Origin: Prorocentrum cordatum
Lineage: Eukaryota > Sar > Dinophyceae > Prorocentrales > Prorocentraceae
Length of the DNA: 42,954 bases
NCBI GenBank assembly: GCA_963575745.1
Contig: CAUYUJ010006538.1
Span: 10,001-52,954 of the forward strand
Reading direction: 5' to 3'
The notes beneath the pieces were generated by a model. That model did no database searches. It was not told where the DNA came from and was given only the letters and a program-made list of their open reading frames with translations. A program made the position numbers and the translations under genes. How positions within the stretch are numbered: the stretch's first letter is position 1; every line of letters begins with the position of its first letter. Shown here piece after piece: positions 22,901 to 32,400 of this stretch.

Positions 22901-24940
22901 GACCTCCTCCGCATCCGAGTTGCCGTGGATCATGTTCAGGTCCAGGGCCGCGCCGGTCGCAGAGTCGACCACGTCCGCCTTGTCCGGCCCCGGGTCGTAG
23001 ATGCTGAGGGAGTGGAGGTTCGCGAACGGGTAGCTGACCTGCTCGTCCGCGTCGTTCAGGTAGAGCGCTGCGACCTGTCGAGAGCTCGTGCCGGACATCG
23101 CCGTCGCCGGACTCAGCCTCGTAGTCGCAGCCGTCGAGATAGAGCTGGCCGCCGATGGCACGGTCGTACTCGTCGACTGGGAGGCGTTGATGCGAGCCAG
23201 CGTCTGCTCCATGCTCGCCAACGTCCCCCTGTGCTTGCTCGGGCATTCACGCTGAGTGCGGCCGCGACCGCCGCAGCCCCAGCAGAGTGGCCCGAGCTGC
23301 TGACCATGTGACTTGCTGCTGGTCTTGCTCTTGCCGTCGGACTTGGACTTGCCCTTGCTGTCGCCCTTGCTCTTGCCCTTGCCACTGGACTTGCTCTTGC
23401 CCTTGCCGTCGCCCTTGAACCTGCCCTTGCCGTCACCCTTGGTGAACGCGCTCAGGTCCATGGGCACGGGCACCGGGGCGATGGCGCTCTGGGCACGGCG
23501 GACGTCGGTGACCTCACGTCGGAAGTCCTGCCACTCCACCAGCCTGGTCGCATTGAGCAAGAGGTGCTGGCGTAGAGGGCCTTCCTCGAGCTGCCGAAGG
23601 ACGATGCCGATCCTCATGGAGGCTGCGATGGCCTCGCCGCTCCTCTGCTCGTACCTGAGGAGCTCTCGCTCGAACAGCGCCAGCCGGTCCTCGACATCGC
23701 CAGTGAACGAGAAGTTCAGGAGATTCAGCAGCTGCCCCGCGATGCGGGACCTCGCATTCGGTTCGTAGTATTTCAACCAGCTTGCGCCAAGCCTGGAAGC
23801 CCTCATTCTCGCCAGCATTCACGATCGTCGTCAGGGGATGCTGCCGGCAGAGGAGGAGCAAGATGTAATACAGCTGCTGCGAGGCCTGCCTCATGTTCTC
23901 CTCGAGGAAGTCATCGTTCTGAACTGAGGCCTCGTCTGCGCTCTCTGCCAGTCGCATCCCTGCCAGCAAGTCGGCGTTCACGACGCCACAGTACGCCTTG
24001 AAGATCACCTTCCAATCGTTCCACTTGTGCTCTTCGCCCGTGAACACGTCTGGCTTGCCCAGCGTGCGGGTGTCCACGAGCGACTCGGCTCGAGGCTGTG
24101 GCACAGGCCCGCCCACCCGTGGTCTAGCCTCGGCCACACGGCCGAGCCGCTGCACCTCGGCCGTGAGATCGTTCTCCCTCTGCTGGCGGTTCTGCAGCTC
24201 CTGGGCCAGCGCTATCATCTGCTGCTCTAGAGCCTGCACGCGCTCCTCCGCCATCTCAGCGGCGGTTCGCGCGCAGCTTCGTGAAATCCTTCAGGTGCTG
24301 GCCCAGCGCTGCCCAGGTCCTCCTCAGCCTGAACAGCTTGCGTAGCTGCCTCGCCACTCTCCTCCAGCCTCGATGGACCTCGACGAGCTCCCACTCGTCG
24401 CCCTCGCTGGAGCTGGGCCCGGCAGGCCCTGCTGCGGCCCCCGCGCCGGCGGCCGGCCCCAGGCTGCTGGGGCCCCTCGCGCCGCTGGCGGGAGAGGGAG
24501 CCGCGGAGCCCGACCCTGTGGACTGGGAGGGTCGGGACCACGGCTCCGCTACAATGGCGAGATCTTTTCTTCGGATGCTTGCCTTGAGCCACACCAGCAA
24601 TGGCATGATCTCTGTCAGTAAACCTGCTGGGGGTCTCTGGATTCCTGCAGGAAGAGAAGCAAAGGGGAAAAAATAAGGAAAAGAAAGAAAAGCATTTTGG
24701 AAGCTGCTGCTAGTCGAAGAACTAGAAAGAAAAGCTGAAGAAACATGAGGAAGAGGAACCCTGCTCGGCCGTCTCAGCCTCGAGCCTCGCGGCCTCGAGT
24801 TGCTTGCAGAAGCTCGCAGCAGAGTCGGCCACCTCGTAGGGCGAGGTCCTCGGCTTCTCGCGCGAGTCCGGGGCCACGGGCGGCGAGGTCTGCAGGCCCC
24901 AGAGGCTCGACAAGCTCGTCTGCTTCGTCGGCGTGGACAT
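16983..24940 (-). CDS. hypothetical protein gene split by an intron that holds the copia element
   Basis: Exon 1 (24940-24761, 60 codons) starts MSTPTKQTSLSSLWGLQ and ends with a charged helix (...LEAETAEQ). Exon 2 opens after an acceptor CCCCATGCAG at 17827 and continues the same helix in phase 0 (ERLAAAAARRELASAEGK...). A probable single-base error near the CCCC at 17670-17673 moves the frame into the long one ending at 16983, whose C-terminal half is Arg/Glu-rich (for example SAEILKRVTKRLGTFKVNR). I do not recognise the protein. The donor CAG|GGTT is neither GT, GC nor GA, so the exact 5' splice point is uncertain. The joining of the two exons across 6.9 kb is inference from phase and from matching helical composition. 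Confidence 0.45.
17850..17994. repeat. foldback with ~33-bp imperfect terminal inverted repeats
   Basis: 17850-17882 matches the reverse complement of 17962-17994 at 25 of 33 positions. The 145-bp unit lies directly upstream (minus sense) of the acceptor at 17827, inside the intron that also holds the copia element. It could be a MITE or a decayed introner-type intron source. No ORF lies inside it. Confidence 0.55.
17995..18206. other. remaining intron sequence beside the copia insertion
   Basis: Unique sequence with an A-rich patch (about 18086-18112) and a run of about 10 G ending at 18189. I see no gene in it. It ends with the GGAAG target duplication of the copia element at 18207-18211. 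Confidence 0.4.
18212..18306 (-). repeat. 3' LTR of copia element (95 bp)
   Basis: It matches 24555-24649 with one difference (T at 18249 where the other has C at 24592). It starts TG and ends CA. At 95 bp it is very short for an LTR. It carries TGGCTCAAG on the minus strand (18248-18240). Confidence 0.85.
18541..24254 (-). CDS. copia gag-pol polyprotein with two apparent frameshifts
   Basis: Gag starts at ATG 24254 (MAEERVQALEQQM, coiled coil). Its frame passes into the 1,642-codon pol frame at an AAA (23771-23773) after GFQAWRKLV, so one base appears extra. In that frame, residues approximate: Gag helices 1-120; Lys/Gly/Ser-rich linker; zinc knuckle CWGCGGRGRTQREC at 180, with Arg where His is expected; protease GIDSCAAASVLP at 312; integrase with D (GIDYG, 528), D (RSDGEAP, 587) and E (GLAEHAAREV, 629); methyltransferase-like domain 960-1185; RT with FLDISRAH (1338) and HGDD (1421); and RNase H starting YSDTDW (1598). 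A second extra base at 19006-19007 shifts RNase H into the frame ending at 18541, with SSGEAEFYG and WSDSAAALGI intact. Catalytic residues of IN, RT and RNase H are all present. It makes and integrates element cDNA. Confidence 0.85.
20270..20935 (-). other. methyltransferase-like domain inside copia pol
   Basis: Between integrase and RT the polyprotein has a domain of about 220 residues that standard copia elements lack. Motifs in order: VMEVFCPNRLVGFAPLFGL with a following SFDLRVGWDL (Rossmann-like first strand and loop), LLGSPRCAPFSML (an SPxC motif comparable with the PC loop of C5 cytosine methyltransferases), FLHEHPWSADSWDL, and KKPTGWMSNN. The arrangement suggests an S-adenosylmethionine-dependent methyltransferase or a derivative. 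From memory, copia elements that carry cytosine methyltransferases have been described in dinoflagellates. Whether this divergent domain is the same lineage and active is inference. Confidence 0.5.
24555..24649 (-). repeat. 5' LTR of copia element (95 bp)
   Basis: It is the partner of 18212-18306. It contains an ATG (24592, minus strand) that opens a Lys/Arg-rich frame, MAQGKHPKKRSR, running 121 codons into the leader; coding status is doubtful. The sequence directly inside the LTR (TTGTAGCGGAGCC) does not start with TGG, so a standard tRNA primer site is not obvious. Confidence 0.85.
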
Positions 24941-24999
24941 CGGAGTCTCGCCGCAGAGCTGAGGTAGCTCGAAACAGAGAACCTCGAGCCAACGTGGCT

Positions 25000-25340
25000 A
25001 CGGAAGAGCGTAAGCTTGTCGTTGGTGCTCCTTGGTGTTCGCTTGCTGTTCTTGCATTTTGTCGCTGCCGTTGTGGCTTGCTGTTGCGTCGGTTTGTGGT
25101 GTTGCTGTTGTGTTTGCTGTTGCTTCTGCTGTTGTTGGTGGTGCTGTTGTTGCGCTGGTTGCTGTTGTTGTTGTTTGTGTGACCGCTGCCGGCGTCTGCG
25201 CGCGTTGTCCGCTTGCGTGTGATTGCGCGATGTGTGTCGTTAGTTGCGTTGCTCTGGCACCTGTCTCTTGTTTTGTTGTCTGGCGTCCTCGAGGCTAGGG
25301 GGTCACCTCGCTGAGAATTCCCGGCACCTCGTCTTGACCC
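25000..25340. repeat. GTTGCT low-complexity tract
   Basis: TGTTGCTG-type words dominate about 25015-25270. A second, similar tract occurs at about 25820-26035. Frames across it are Cys/Val/Leu-rich readings of the repeat. The region lies upstream of the ATG at 24940 and could hold that gene's promoter or 5' leader, but no signal is recognisable. Confidence 0.6.
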
Positions 25341-25358
25341 CGCCCCAAAGCACCTCGC

Positions 25359-25763
25359 TCAGAGCTCCCAGCGGCTCGCTAGGCGCCTCAGGGCTGAGTC
25401 AGGACTCGGGGCCGAGGCCTGCGAGGCATCGGGCTGCCTCGTCGTCGCGGGCTTGCAGAGGCGCCTGCGCTTCTCCTCGGGGCCGAGCTTGACCTCCAGC
25501 TCCTTCTTGTGCTCGAGCTAGGGGGGGGCCCTTCTTGTCCTCCAGCTTGACCTTCACGCCATCCGGCTTGACCTCGAGCTTGACCTCCTCGTCGTCAGCC
25601 TTCTTGTCCTCGAGGCCCCGTCCTCGGGTTTGCTGGCGCCCGCCCCCAGCGCGGTAGGTTCCGCCCCCCTCGTCCACTCGTCGCCCGTCGCCCACTCGCC
25701 GACGCTCTCGTCGCCCGACCGCTCGGCAACAGGCCGACGATCGTCGCTGCCCGACTCGGCCAT
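25359..25763 (-). CDS. frameshifted coding remnant, acidic/Lys-rich protein
   Basis: The minus-strand ATG at 25763 begins MAESGSDDRRPVAERSGDES. The protein-like reading then moves frame at a G4 run (about 25617-25620) into a charged segment (EDKKADDEEVKLEVKPDG) and again at a G8 run (25522-25529) into KLGPEEKRRRLCKPATTRQP, ending at TGA 25361-25359. Both shifts fall in homopolymers, so either the gene is decayed or the run lengths are wrong. I do not recognise the product. Confidence 0.35.
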
Positions 25764-25814
25764 GGGGCGCTGCGTCCTCAGCTGGCTTAGGATGCTTAAG
25801 CCTAAATTGGCCAC

Positions 25815-26185
25815 GGTAGTTTGTCGTGCGTGGCGTTTATCTTGTTGCTGTTATTGTTTGTCTCGCTGCGGTTGCTCTTCTTGTTTGTCTTGTTGCTGTT
25901 TATTGTTTGCGCAACTGTTGTTGGTTCTCACGTTGTTTGCATGGTTGCTGTTGCGCCCTGCTGTTGCTGCCGTTTTTGCTGGTTGCTGTTGCTGCCGTGG
26001 CTGCTGTTGTTTGTGCTTGTGTCACTGTGGGTGTGCGTGGGAGCGCGGGTATGTGCGAGCGCGCGCGAGCGTGCGAGTGTGCGAGAGTGCGAGTGTGCAC
26101 GCGCGCGCGTGCTCGCGCGCGCGCGCGTCGGCGCGGTCGCGCGCGCGTCTGCGCGCGCGTCTGCGCGCGCGCGGCCGCCAGGTGT
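25815..26185. repeat. GTTGCT tract followed by long GC-alternating tract
   Basis: About 25815-26035 repeats TTGCTGTTG-type words. About 26050-26178 is an almost pure alternating purine-pyrimidine run of GCGCGC/GTGCGA words with strong Z-DNA potential. I see no gene. Confidence 0.7.
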
Positions 26186-27110
26186 CGAGGCTCAACCCTC
26201 GACCCTCGGATCGAGGACCCGAGATCCTGGTGCCCAAGCTTGGCGATCCTCAGATCTAGGATCCGAGGTGCTCGCAGATGCTGAAGACCGAGATCTCGGA
26301 TCCTCGATCCGAGGACGGAGGATCGAGCCTGCTCGGTGGCAGTGCGGGCCCGAGGACGACCAGAAGGGCGATCTACTATCGCCGAGGCTCGGCCCTCGAG
26401 CCTCGGATGTCGAACCGAGATCTCCCAGTCCACGCTCGACGACCCTCGGATCTAGGATCCGAGGTGCTCGCAGACGCTCAAGACCAAAATCTCGGACCCT
26501 CGATCCGAAGATGGAGGATCGAGCATGCTCGATAGCAGCGCGGGCCCGAGGACGGCGAGAGGGGCGATCTACTATCGCCGAGGCCCTGTCCTCGAGCCTC
26601 GGATGTCGAACCCGAGTCCTTCCAGTCCAAGCTTGACGACCCTCGGGCCTAGGATCCGAGATGCTCGCGGATGCTCAAGACCGAGATCTCAGATCCTCGA
26701 TCCGAGGATGGAGGATCGAGTCCGCTCGGCGGCAGCGTGGGTTCGAGGACGGCGACGACGGCGATCTACTATCGCCCACGCTCAGTCCTCGAGCCTCGGA
26801 CGTCGAACCCGAGTTCTTCCAGTCCAAGCTCGGCGACCCTTGGATCTAGGATCCGAAGTGCTCGCAGATGCTCAAGACCAAGATCCCGGACCCTCGATCC
26901 AAGGATGAAGGATCGAGCATGCTCGACGGCAGCGCGACGATCGAGGATCGCCGAGGCTCGACCCTCGAACCTCGGATCGCGAACCCGAGATCTTCGAGCC
27001 CAAGCTTGGCGATCCTCGGGTTTAGGACCCAAGGCGCTCAAAGATGCCCGGGCTCAGAATCTCGGACCATCGATCCGAGAATGGAGTATCGAGCCTGCTT
27101 GATTCCCCGA
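26186..27110. repeat. ~197-bp tandem repeat, 4-5 copies
   Basis: The marker TCTAGGATCCGAGGTGCTCG recurs at 26255, 26451, 26648, 26845 and, diverged, at 27021. Spacings are 196, 197, 197 and 176 bp. The unit is dense in GATC-containing palindromes (GGATCC, AGATCT, CTCGATCCGAG). Because 197 is not a multiple of three, the open frames across it change between copies, which argues against coding. Confidence 0.85.
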
Positions 27111-28392
27111 CGCTTGATCGAGGACCACTCGGCGAGAGGGGGGGTAGCACCCCGCAGCCTGGAACGCCACTCGCGCGCGCTCGAGCGCTCGCCCTCTTAG
27201 AGCTTGAAAAGCAGATGGGGCTCGAGCGCGCGCCTCGAAACGGCACCCTCGCAGCGAACAGCGCGGGGCGCTTGGCTCGGGAAGCTCGCGCGCCAGGCTC
27301 TCGGGCACCCACGAGCATGAACGAGGCGGGCCCTGGCTCGGCCTTCGCGTCGGCCTGGCTCCTCTCGCCATCGCGCCCGCTCATGGAGAGCTTGTCGCAC
27401 TCGGCCTGGATCAGGGCAAACTTGTCGACATGCAGCTTGATGGGGCTCTCGAGAAGCATTGTCTCGTGCTCCTGCTGCTCGACGGTTTTCGAGTAGCCCC
27501 GCTCGGCGCGCTTGCGCTGGTAGTTCCGCCCCTGCGGCTCGTAGCTCATGTCGGCTGTTTTCTTGGCGGAGCAGCACCACTTGACAATCGTTTGAGCGGT
27601 GGCCTCGGCGACACCGTCGGTCTCTATCGAGACCATGGAGGTCTCGTTGCACCACTTGACGTACTCTCGGGCCTTGCTCGGAATCAAGGCGTAGAGCTGC
27701 TCGGCATTGCCGGCGGGCCCCTCGCCCCAATGCTCGACGGGCTCGAACTTCTCGTTGGGCGGCAGCACTAGCTCGTGGAGGCGGAGAAGTTCGGCGGGGA
27801 CGCTTGGGTGGGCATAGCCGACGCGCTCGGTGTGGGAGCCGCGGGTGAGCTTCTTGACGTTCTCGGCGCCGAACTATATGTCTCTCTTCTCGGCGAGCTC
27901 CTGCACCCTGGCCCCGAAGCTCGGCATTCGCCAGAAGAGGTCCTGGGGCTGCTCTCCGCGGTTCTCGGAGATGTCGCACACGTGCTCGTCCTTCTCGCAG
28001 TATGTCTTGTAGTACACCGCCACGGCCAGCTCGACGCGCCTCCCGTCCTTATCGCTGAAGATGCGGCCGTACTCGATGCTCTCGTAGGACCCGTTTTGGC
28101 ACGCCGTGTCGAACACGGTTTGCTGGGCGCTGCTTGGCCACCAGGCGCTCTCGGCCTCGAAATAGCTGCTCGTAATCCTCACTGCATCCGTGCCTCGCGC
28201 GCTCGACTGGCACTGGCGCATCCCGGCGATCGCGCACATGCCCGCGATGAAGGCCAGCTCGTCGAGAATCTTCTCGTTTTGCTTGGCCATGCGTTCGAGA
28301 ATCTGGTTCGAGTTCGGGCTCGAGGTCACGACGTTCCTGAAGGTCTCGACGGGAACGCTCGACGCCGCGGCGCGCTCGGCGGGCTGGGACAT
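27022..28392 (-). CDS. hypothetical protein with one in-frame TAG
   Basis: From ATG 28392 (MSQPAERAAASSVPVETFRN) one frame runs to about 27022, interrupted only by TAG at 27876-27874 between ...QELAEKRDI and FGAENVKKLTRG.... Sequence on both sides is protein-like: Cys/Trp-containing, helical, with KWCNETSMVSIETDGVAEA and KWCCSAKKTADMSYEPQGRN. I see no membrane segment or known motif. The last ~60 codons are Arg/Ser/Pro-rich and run into the 197-bp repeat, so the true end or a splice site probably lies near 27300-27350. A single-site mutation, read-through or sequencing error could explain the TAG. Confidence 0.5.
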
Positions 28393-28559
28393 CGCTGGGG
28401 CTCGCGACGCACTCAGGGGCAACGATGTGAGGGGATAGGCATGGGGGGGGACATCGACCTGGAATCGGCGATACATCGCCGATGCATCGGCGACGCGCGC
28501 CCGATCGTGAATCCGCAGGTTCCTGGGCAGGCTCGGCAGGCCTATCCCCCCTATCACTG

Positions 28560-29425
28560 CCCCTGGGGCGAAGAGGCTCGGCGCCTCGAAGAAGCTCGGA
28601 AGCTCGGGGTCTTGGAGACTCGGGGAAGCTCGGGCCTGGGCAGCTGCGGGGGCAGAGGAAGAGGAGGAAGGGCCACGAACCGTGTGAAGGGTGCGCTAAA
28701 AATTAATTCACTGAACTGCAATGCTCCGCCCGCTCGAAAAACGCATGCATCATCAAAATCCAATCGGTCCCTATGGCCCTGCCCCACGTTCCTGAGTCGG
28801 GAACGGCTAAAAAATGAGAATCCCATGGCCCTGCCGCACGTTCGTAACGTGGGGCAAACTGAACTGGTAAGAATCCCAGAACCCTGCCGCACGCTGGTGA
28901 TTGCGGACGCTGGTGTGGTAAGACCACCATGGCAATGCTCAGCGTTTTTGATGCTGTTGCTACTCAACATGATACGATAGCAACTTCGATTCGCAACTTC
29001 CCCCGTGGATTATCAACTTCGGCCCCCGCGCCCCTCTCCACTATTAAATCCTGTTGGACGGGGGTAAAAAAATAGGAGGGGTTAGGGGGGGCACTTTAGT
29101 ATCGCCCGTCGTCGGTTACCAGGTTGGCCGCGCGTGCGCCCCCAAAGGGCGCCAGGTCCAGGCAGAGTGAGAGGCGACAGCCCACGGCACGACGGAGACG
29201 GGACGATGCACGACGACGATGGGCCAAAGGAGGACGAGGAGGCGGAGCAGGAGTGACAGCGGCAGAAGCTTTGTTGACGGCAGAGGTGCTGGCCTGTTCC
29301 ATCAGCACTCGTCCTGGCCCTTGCGCGAAGCAGCGCCGAAACACGCTGCGGCCGCATCCTCCCTGCTGTACTGAGGACATGGCAAGCAAGGCAATGGGGA
29401 ATGACAATCCGTTGATCAAATCGAG
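28560..29425. other. region between LHC stop codon and next gene
   Basis: This contains the 3' flank of the light-harvesting gene (stop at 29426) and upstream DNA of the gene starting at 28392. Around 28763-28930 three diverged copies of a ~50-60-bp word, GAATCCCATGGCCCTGCCGC followed by ACGTT, occur in tandem, each with a small inverted repeat around the ACGTT. No further gene is supported. No AATAAA-type poly(A) signal is evident, as is usual for dinoflagellates. Confidence 0.5.
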
Positions 29426-32400
29426 CTAACACTGCTTGATCACTGGCAATTTCTCGTTCTCGAACGCGCGCAACGGAGAGCCCGTGTAGAGCGCCCAGTC
29501 GCCCCACGCAGAACCGGTCAAGCCGTCTTGGAAGAACATGCCGATGATCGCCATCATCGCCAGGCGACCGTTGGCGATCTCAGCCGCCAACTTCTTCTGC
29601 TTCTCCACGGGGTCGCTAGCGGTGAGCACCTTCCAACCGAAATCGCCCGCCGCCGCAGGCGTGCCCGGGGATTGGTTCTGGGACAGCTCGCAGAACGCGG
29701 CGTAGGCTACGATCTGCACCCAGCCCGCTGCGGGAACCTTGGAGATCGCACCGAGCCCGTTCGGGATGTCCGCGAACTTCAGCTCCGAGGATGGAGACAA
29801 ATACCCAGGGAACTTGCCGCTGACCTCGGGAGTGATGTAGCCCATGGTGGCCAGCATGGACACACGACCGTGCTTGAGCTCCGTCTGCCGGCGGCGTGCG
29901 AAATTCTCAGAGTTCCCATCAAATGTGAAGCCGGCTGGATCCCAGAAACCCATCGGGTCCTGCACGCCCAGCTCGCTCTCGAACGCGCGCAGCGGGGATC
30001 CAGTGTAGAGTGCCCAGTCGCCCCAGGCAGAGCCGGTCAGGCCGTCCTGGAAGAACATGCCGATGATCGCCATCATGGCCAGACGACCGTTGGCGATCTC
30101 AGCTGCCAATTTCTTCTGCTTCTCCCCAGCATCGCTGGACGTCAGCACCTTGAACCCGAAGTCACCCGCCGCGGCAGCGGTGCCAGCGGACTGGTCCTGG
30201 GACAGCTCGCAGAACGCGCCGTACGCCACGATCTGCGCCCAGCCCGCCGCGGGAACCTTGGAGATCGCACCGAGCCCGTTCGGGATGTCCGCGAACTTCA
30301 GGCCCGCGGACGGCGACAAGTACCCTGGCAGCTTGCCGGTAATCTCTGGGGTGATGTAGCCCATCGTCGCCAGCATACTCACGCGGCCGTGCTTCAGCTC
30401 GGTCTGGCGCCGGCGGGCGAAGTTAGCCGTGCTACCATCCGCCGTGAACCCAGCAGGGTCCCAGAAGCCAACTGGGTCCTGCACGCCCAGCTCACTCTCG
30501 AACGCGCGCAGCGGGGATCCAGTGTAGAGCGCCCAGTCGCCCCAGGCAGAGCCGGTCAGGCCGTCCTGGAAGAACATGCCGATGATTGCCATCATGGCCA
30601 GACGACCGTTGGCGATCTCAGCTGCCAACTTCTTCTGCTTCTCCCCGGCGTCGCTGGACGTCAGCACCTTGAACCCGAAGTCACCCGCCGCGGCAGCGGT
30701 GCCAGCGGACTGGTCCTGAGACAGCTCGCAAAACGCGCCGTACGCCACGATCTGCGCCCAGCCCGCCGCGGGAACCTTGGAGATCGCACCGAGCCCGTTC
30801 GGGATGTCCGCGAACTTCAGGCCCGCGGACGGCGACAAGTACCCTGGCAGCTTGCCGGTAATCTCTGGGGTGATGTAGCCCATCGTCGCCAGCATACTCA
30901 CACGGCCGTGCTTCAGCTCGGTCTGGCGCCGGCGGGCGAAGTTAGCCGTGCTACCATCCGCCGTGAACCCAGCAGGGTCCCAGAAGCCAACCGGGTCCTG
31001 CACGCCCAGCTCACTCTCGAACGCGCGCAGCGGGGATCCAGTGTAGAGCGCCCAGTCGCCCCAGGCAGAGCCGGTCAGGCCGTCCTGGAAGAACATGCCG
31101 ATGATCGCCATCATGGCCAGACGACCGTTGGCGATCTCAGCTGCCAACTTCTTCTGCTTCTCCCCGGCGTCGCTGGACGTCAGCACCTTGAACCCGAAGT
31201 CACCCGCCGCGGCAGCGGTGCCAGCGGACTGGTCCTGGGACAGCTCGCAGAACGCGCCGTACGCCACGATCTGCGCCCAGCCCGCCGCGGGAACCTTGGA
31301 GATCGCACCGAGCCCGTTCGGGATGTCCGCGAACTTCAGGCCCGCGGACGGCGACAAGTACCCTGGCAGCTTGCCGGTAATCTCTGGGGTGATGTAGCCC
31401 ATCGTCGCCAGCATACTCACGCGGCCGTGCTTCAGCTCGGTCTGGCGCCGGCGGGCGAAGTTAGCCGTGCTACCATCCGCCGTGAACCCAGCAGGGTCCC
31501 AGAAGCCAACCGGGTCCTGCACGCCCAGCTCACTCTCGAACGCGCGCAGCGGGGATCCAGTGTAGAGCGCCCAGTCGCCCCAGGCAGAGCCAGTCAGGCC
31601 GTCCTGGAAGAACATGCCGATGATCGCCATCATGGCCAGACGACCGTTGGCGATCTCAGCTGCCAACTTCTTCTGCTTCTCCCCGGCGTCGCTGGACGTC
31701 AGCACCTTGAACCCGAAGTCACCCGCCGCGGCAGCGGTGCCAGCGGACTGGTCCTGGGACAGCTCGCAGAACGCGCCGTACGCCACGATCTGCGCCCAGC
31801 CCGCCGCGGGAACCTTGGAGATCGCACTGAGCCCGTTCGGGATGTCCGCGAACTTCACGCCCGCGGACGGCGACAAGTACCCTGGCAGCTTGCCGGTAAT
31901 CTCTGGGGTGATGTAGCCCATCGTCGCCAGCATACTCACGCGGCCGTGCTTCAGCTCGGTCTGGCGCCGGCGGGCGAAATTAGCCGTGCTACCATCCGCC
32001 GTGAACCCAGCAGGGTCCCAGAAGCCGACCGGGTCCTGCACGCCCAGCTCACTCTCGAACGCGCGCAGCGGGGATCCAGTGTAGAGCGCCCAGTCGCCCC
32101 AGGCAGAGCCGGTCAGGCCGTCCTGGAAGAACATGCCGATGATCGCCATCATGGCCAGACGACCGTTGGCGATCTCAGCTGCCAACTTCTTCTGCTTCTC
32201 CCCGGCGTCGCTGGACGTCAGCACCTTGAACCCGAAGTCACCCGCCGCGGCAGCGGTGCCAGCGGACTGGTCCTGGGACAGCTCGCAGAACGCGCCGTAC
32301 GCCACGATCTGCGCCCAGCCCGCCGCGGGAACCTTGGAGATCGCACCGAGCCCGTTCGGGATGTCCGCGAACTTCAGGCCCGCGGACGGCGACAGGTATC

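Larger units (their letters stand above)
18212..24649 (-). mobile_element. complete Ty1/copia LTR retrotransposon, 6,438 bp
   Basis: Identical-length 95-bp terminal repeats beginning TG and ending CA bound the element. The 5-bp target duplication GGAAG is present at 18207-18211 and 24650-24654. Order on the minus strand: LTR, leader, gag, zinc knuckle, protease, integrase, extra methyltransferase-like domain, reverse transcriptase, RNase H, LTR. Integrase before RT places it in Ty1/copia. A purine tract (GAAGGGGGC) abuts the 3' LTR. The LTRs differ at a single site (18249 against 24592), so insertion is recent, yet three apparent coding lesions are present: two single-base shifts and a zinc-knuckle His-to-Arg change. 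Confidence 0.9.

Noticed and set aside
25821-26636. Plus-strand 271-codon ORF
   Set aside because: It is built from GTTGCT, GC-alternating and 197-bp repeats; repeat length is not a multiple of three.
28305-28330. tRNA B-box-like GGTTCGAG
   Set aside because: It lacks the terminal CC, an A box and a cloverleaf, and lies within a coding frame.
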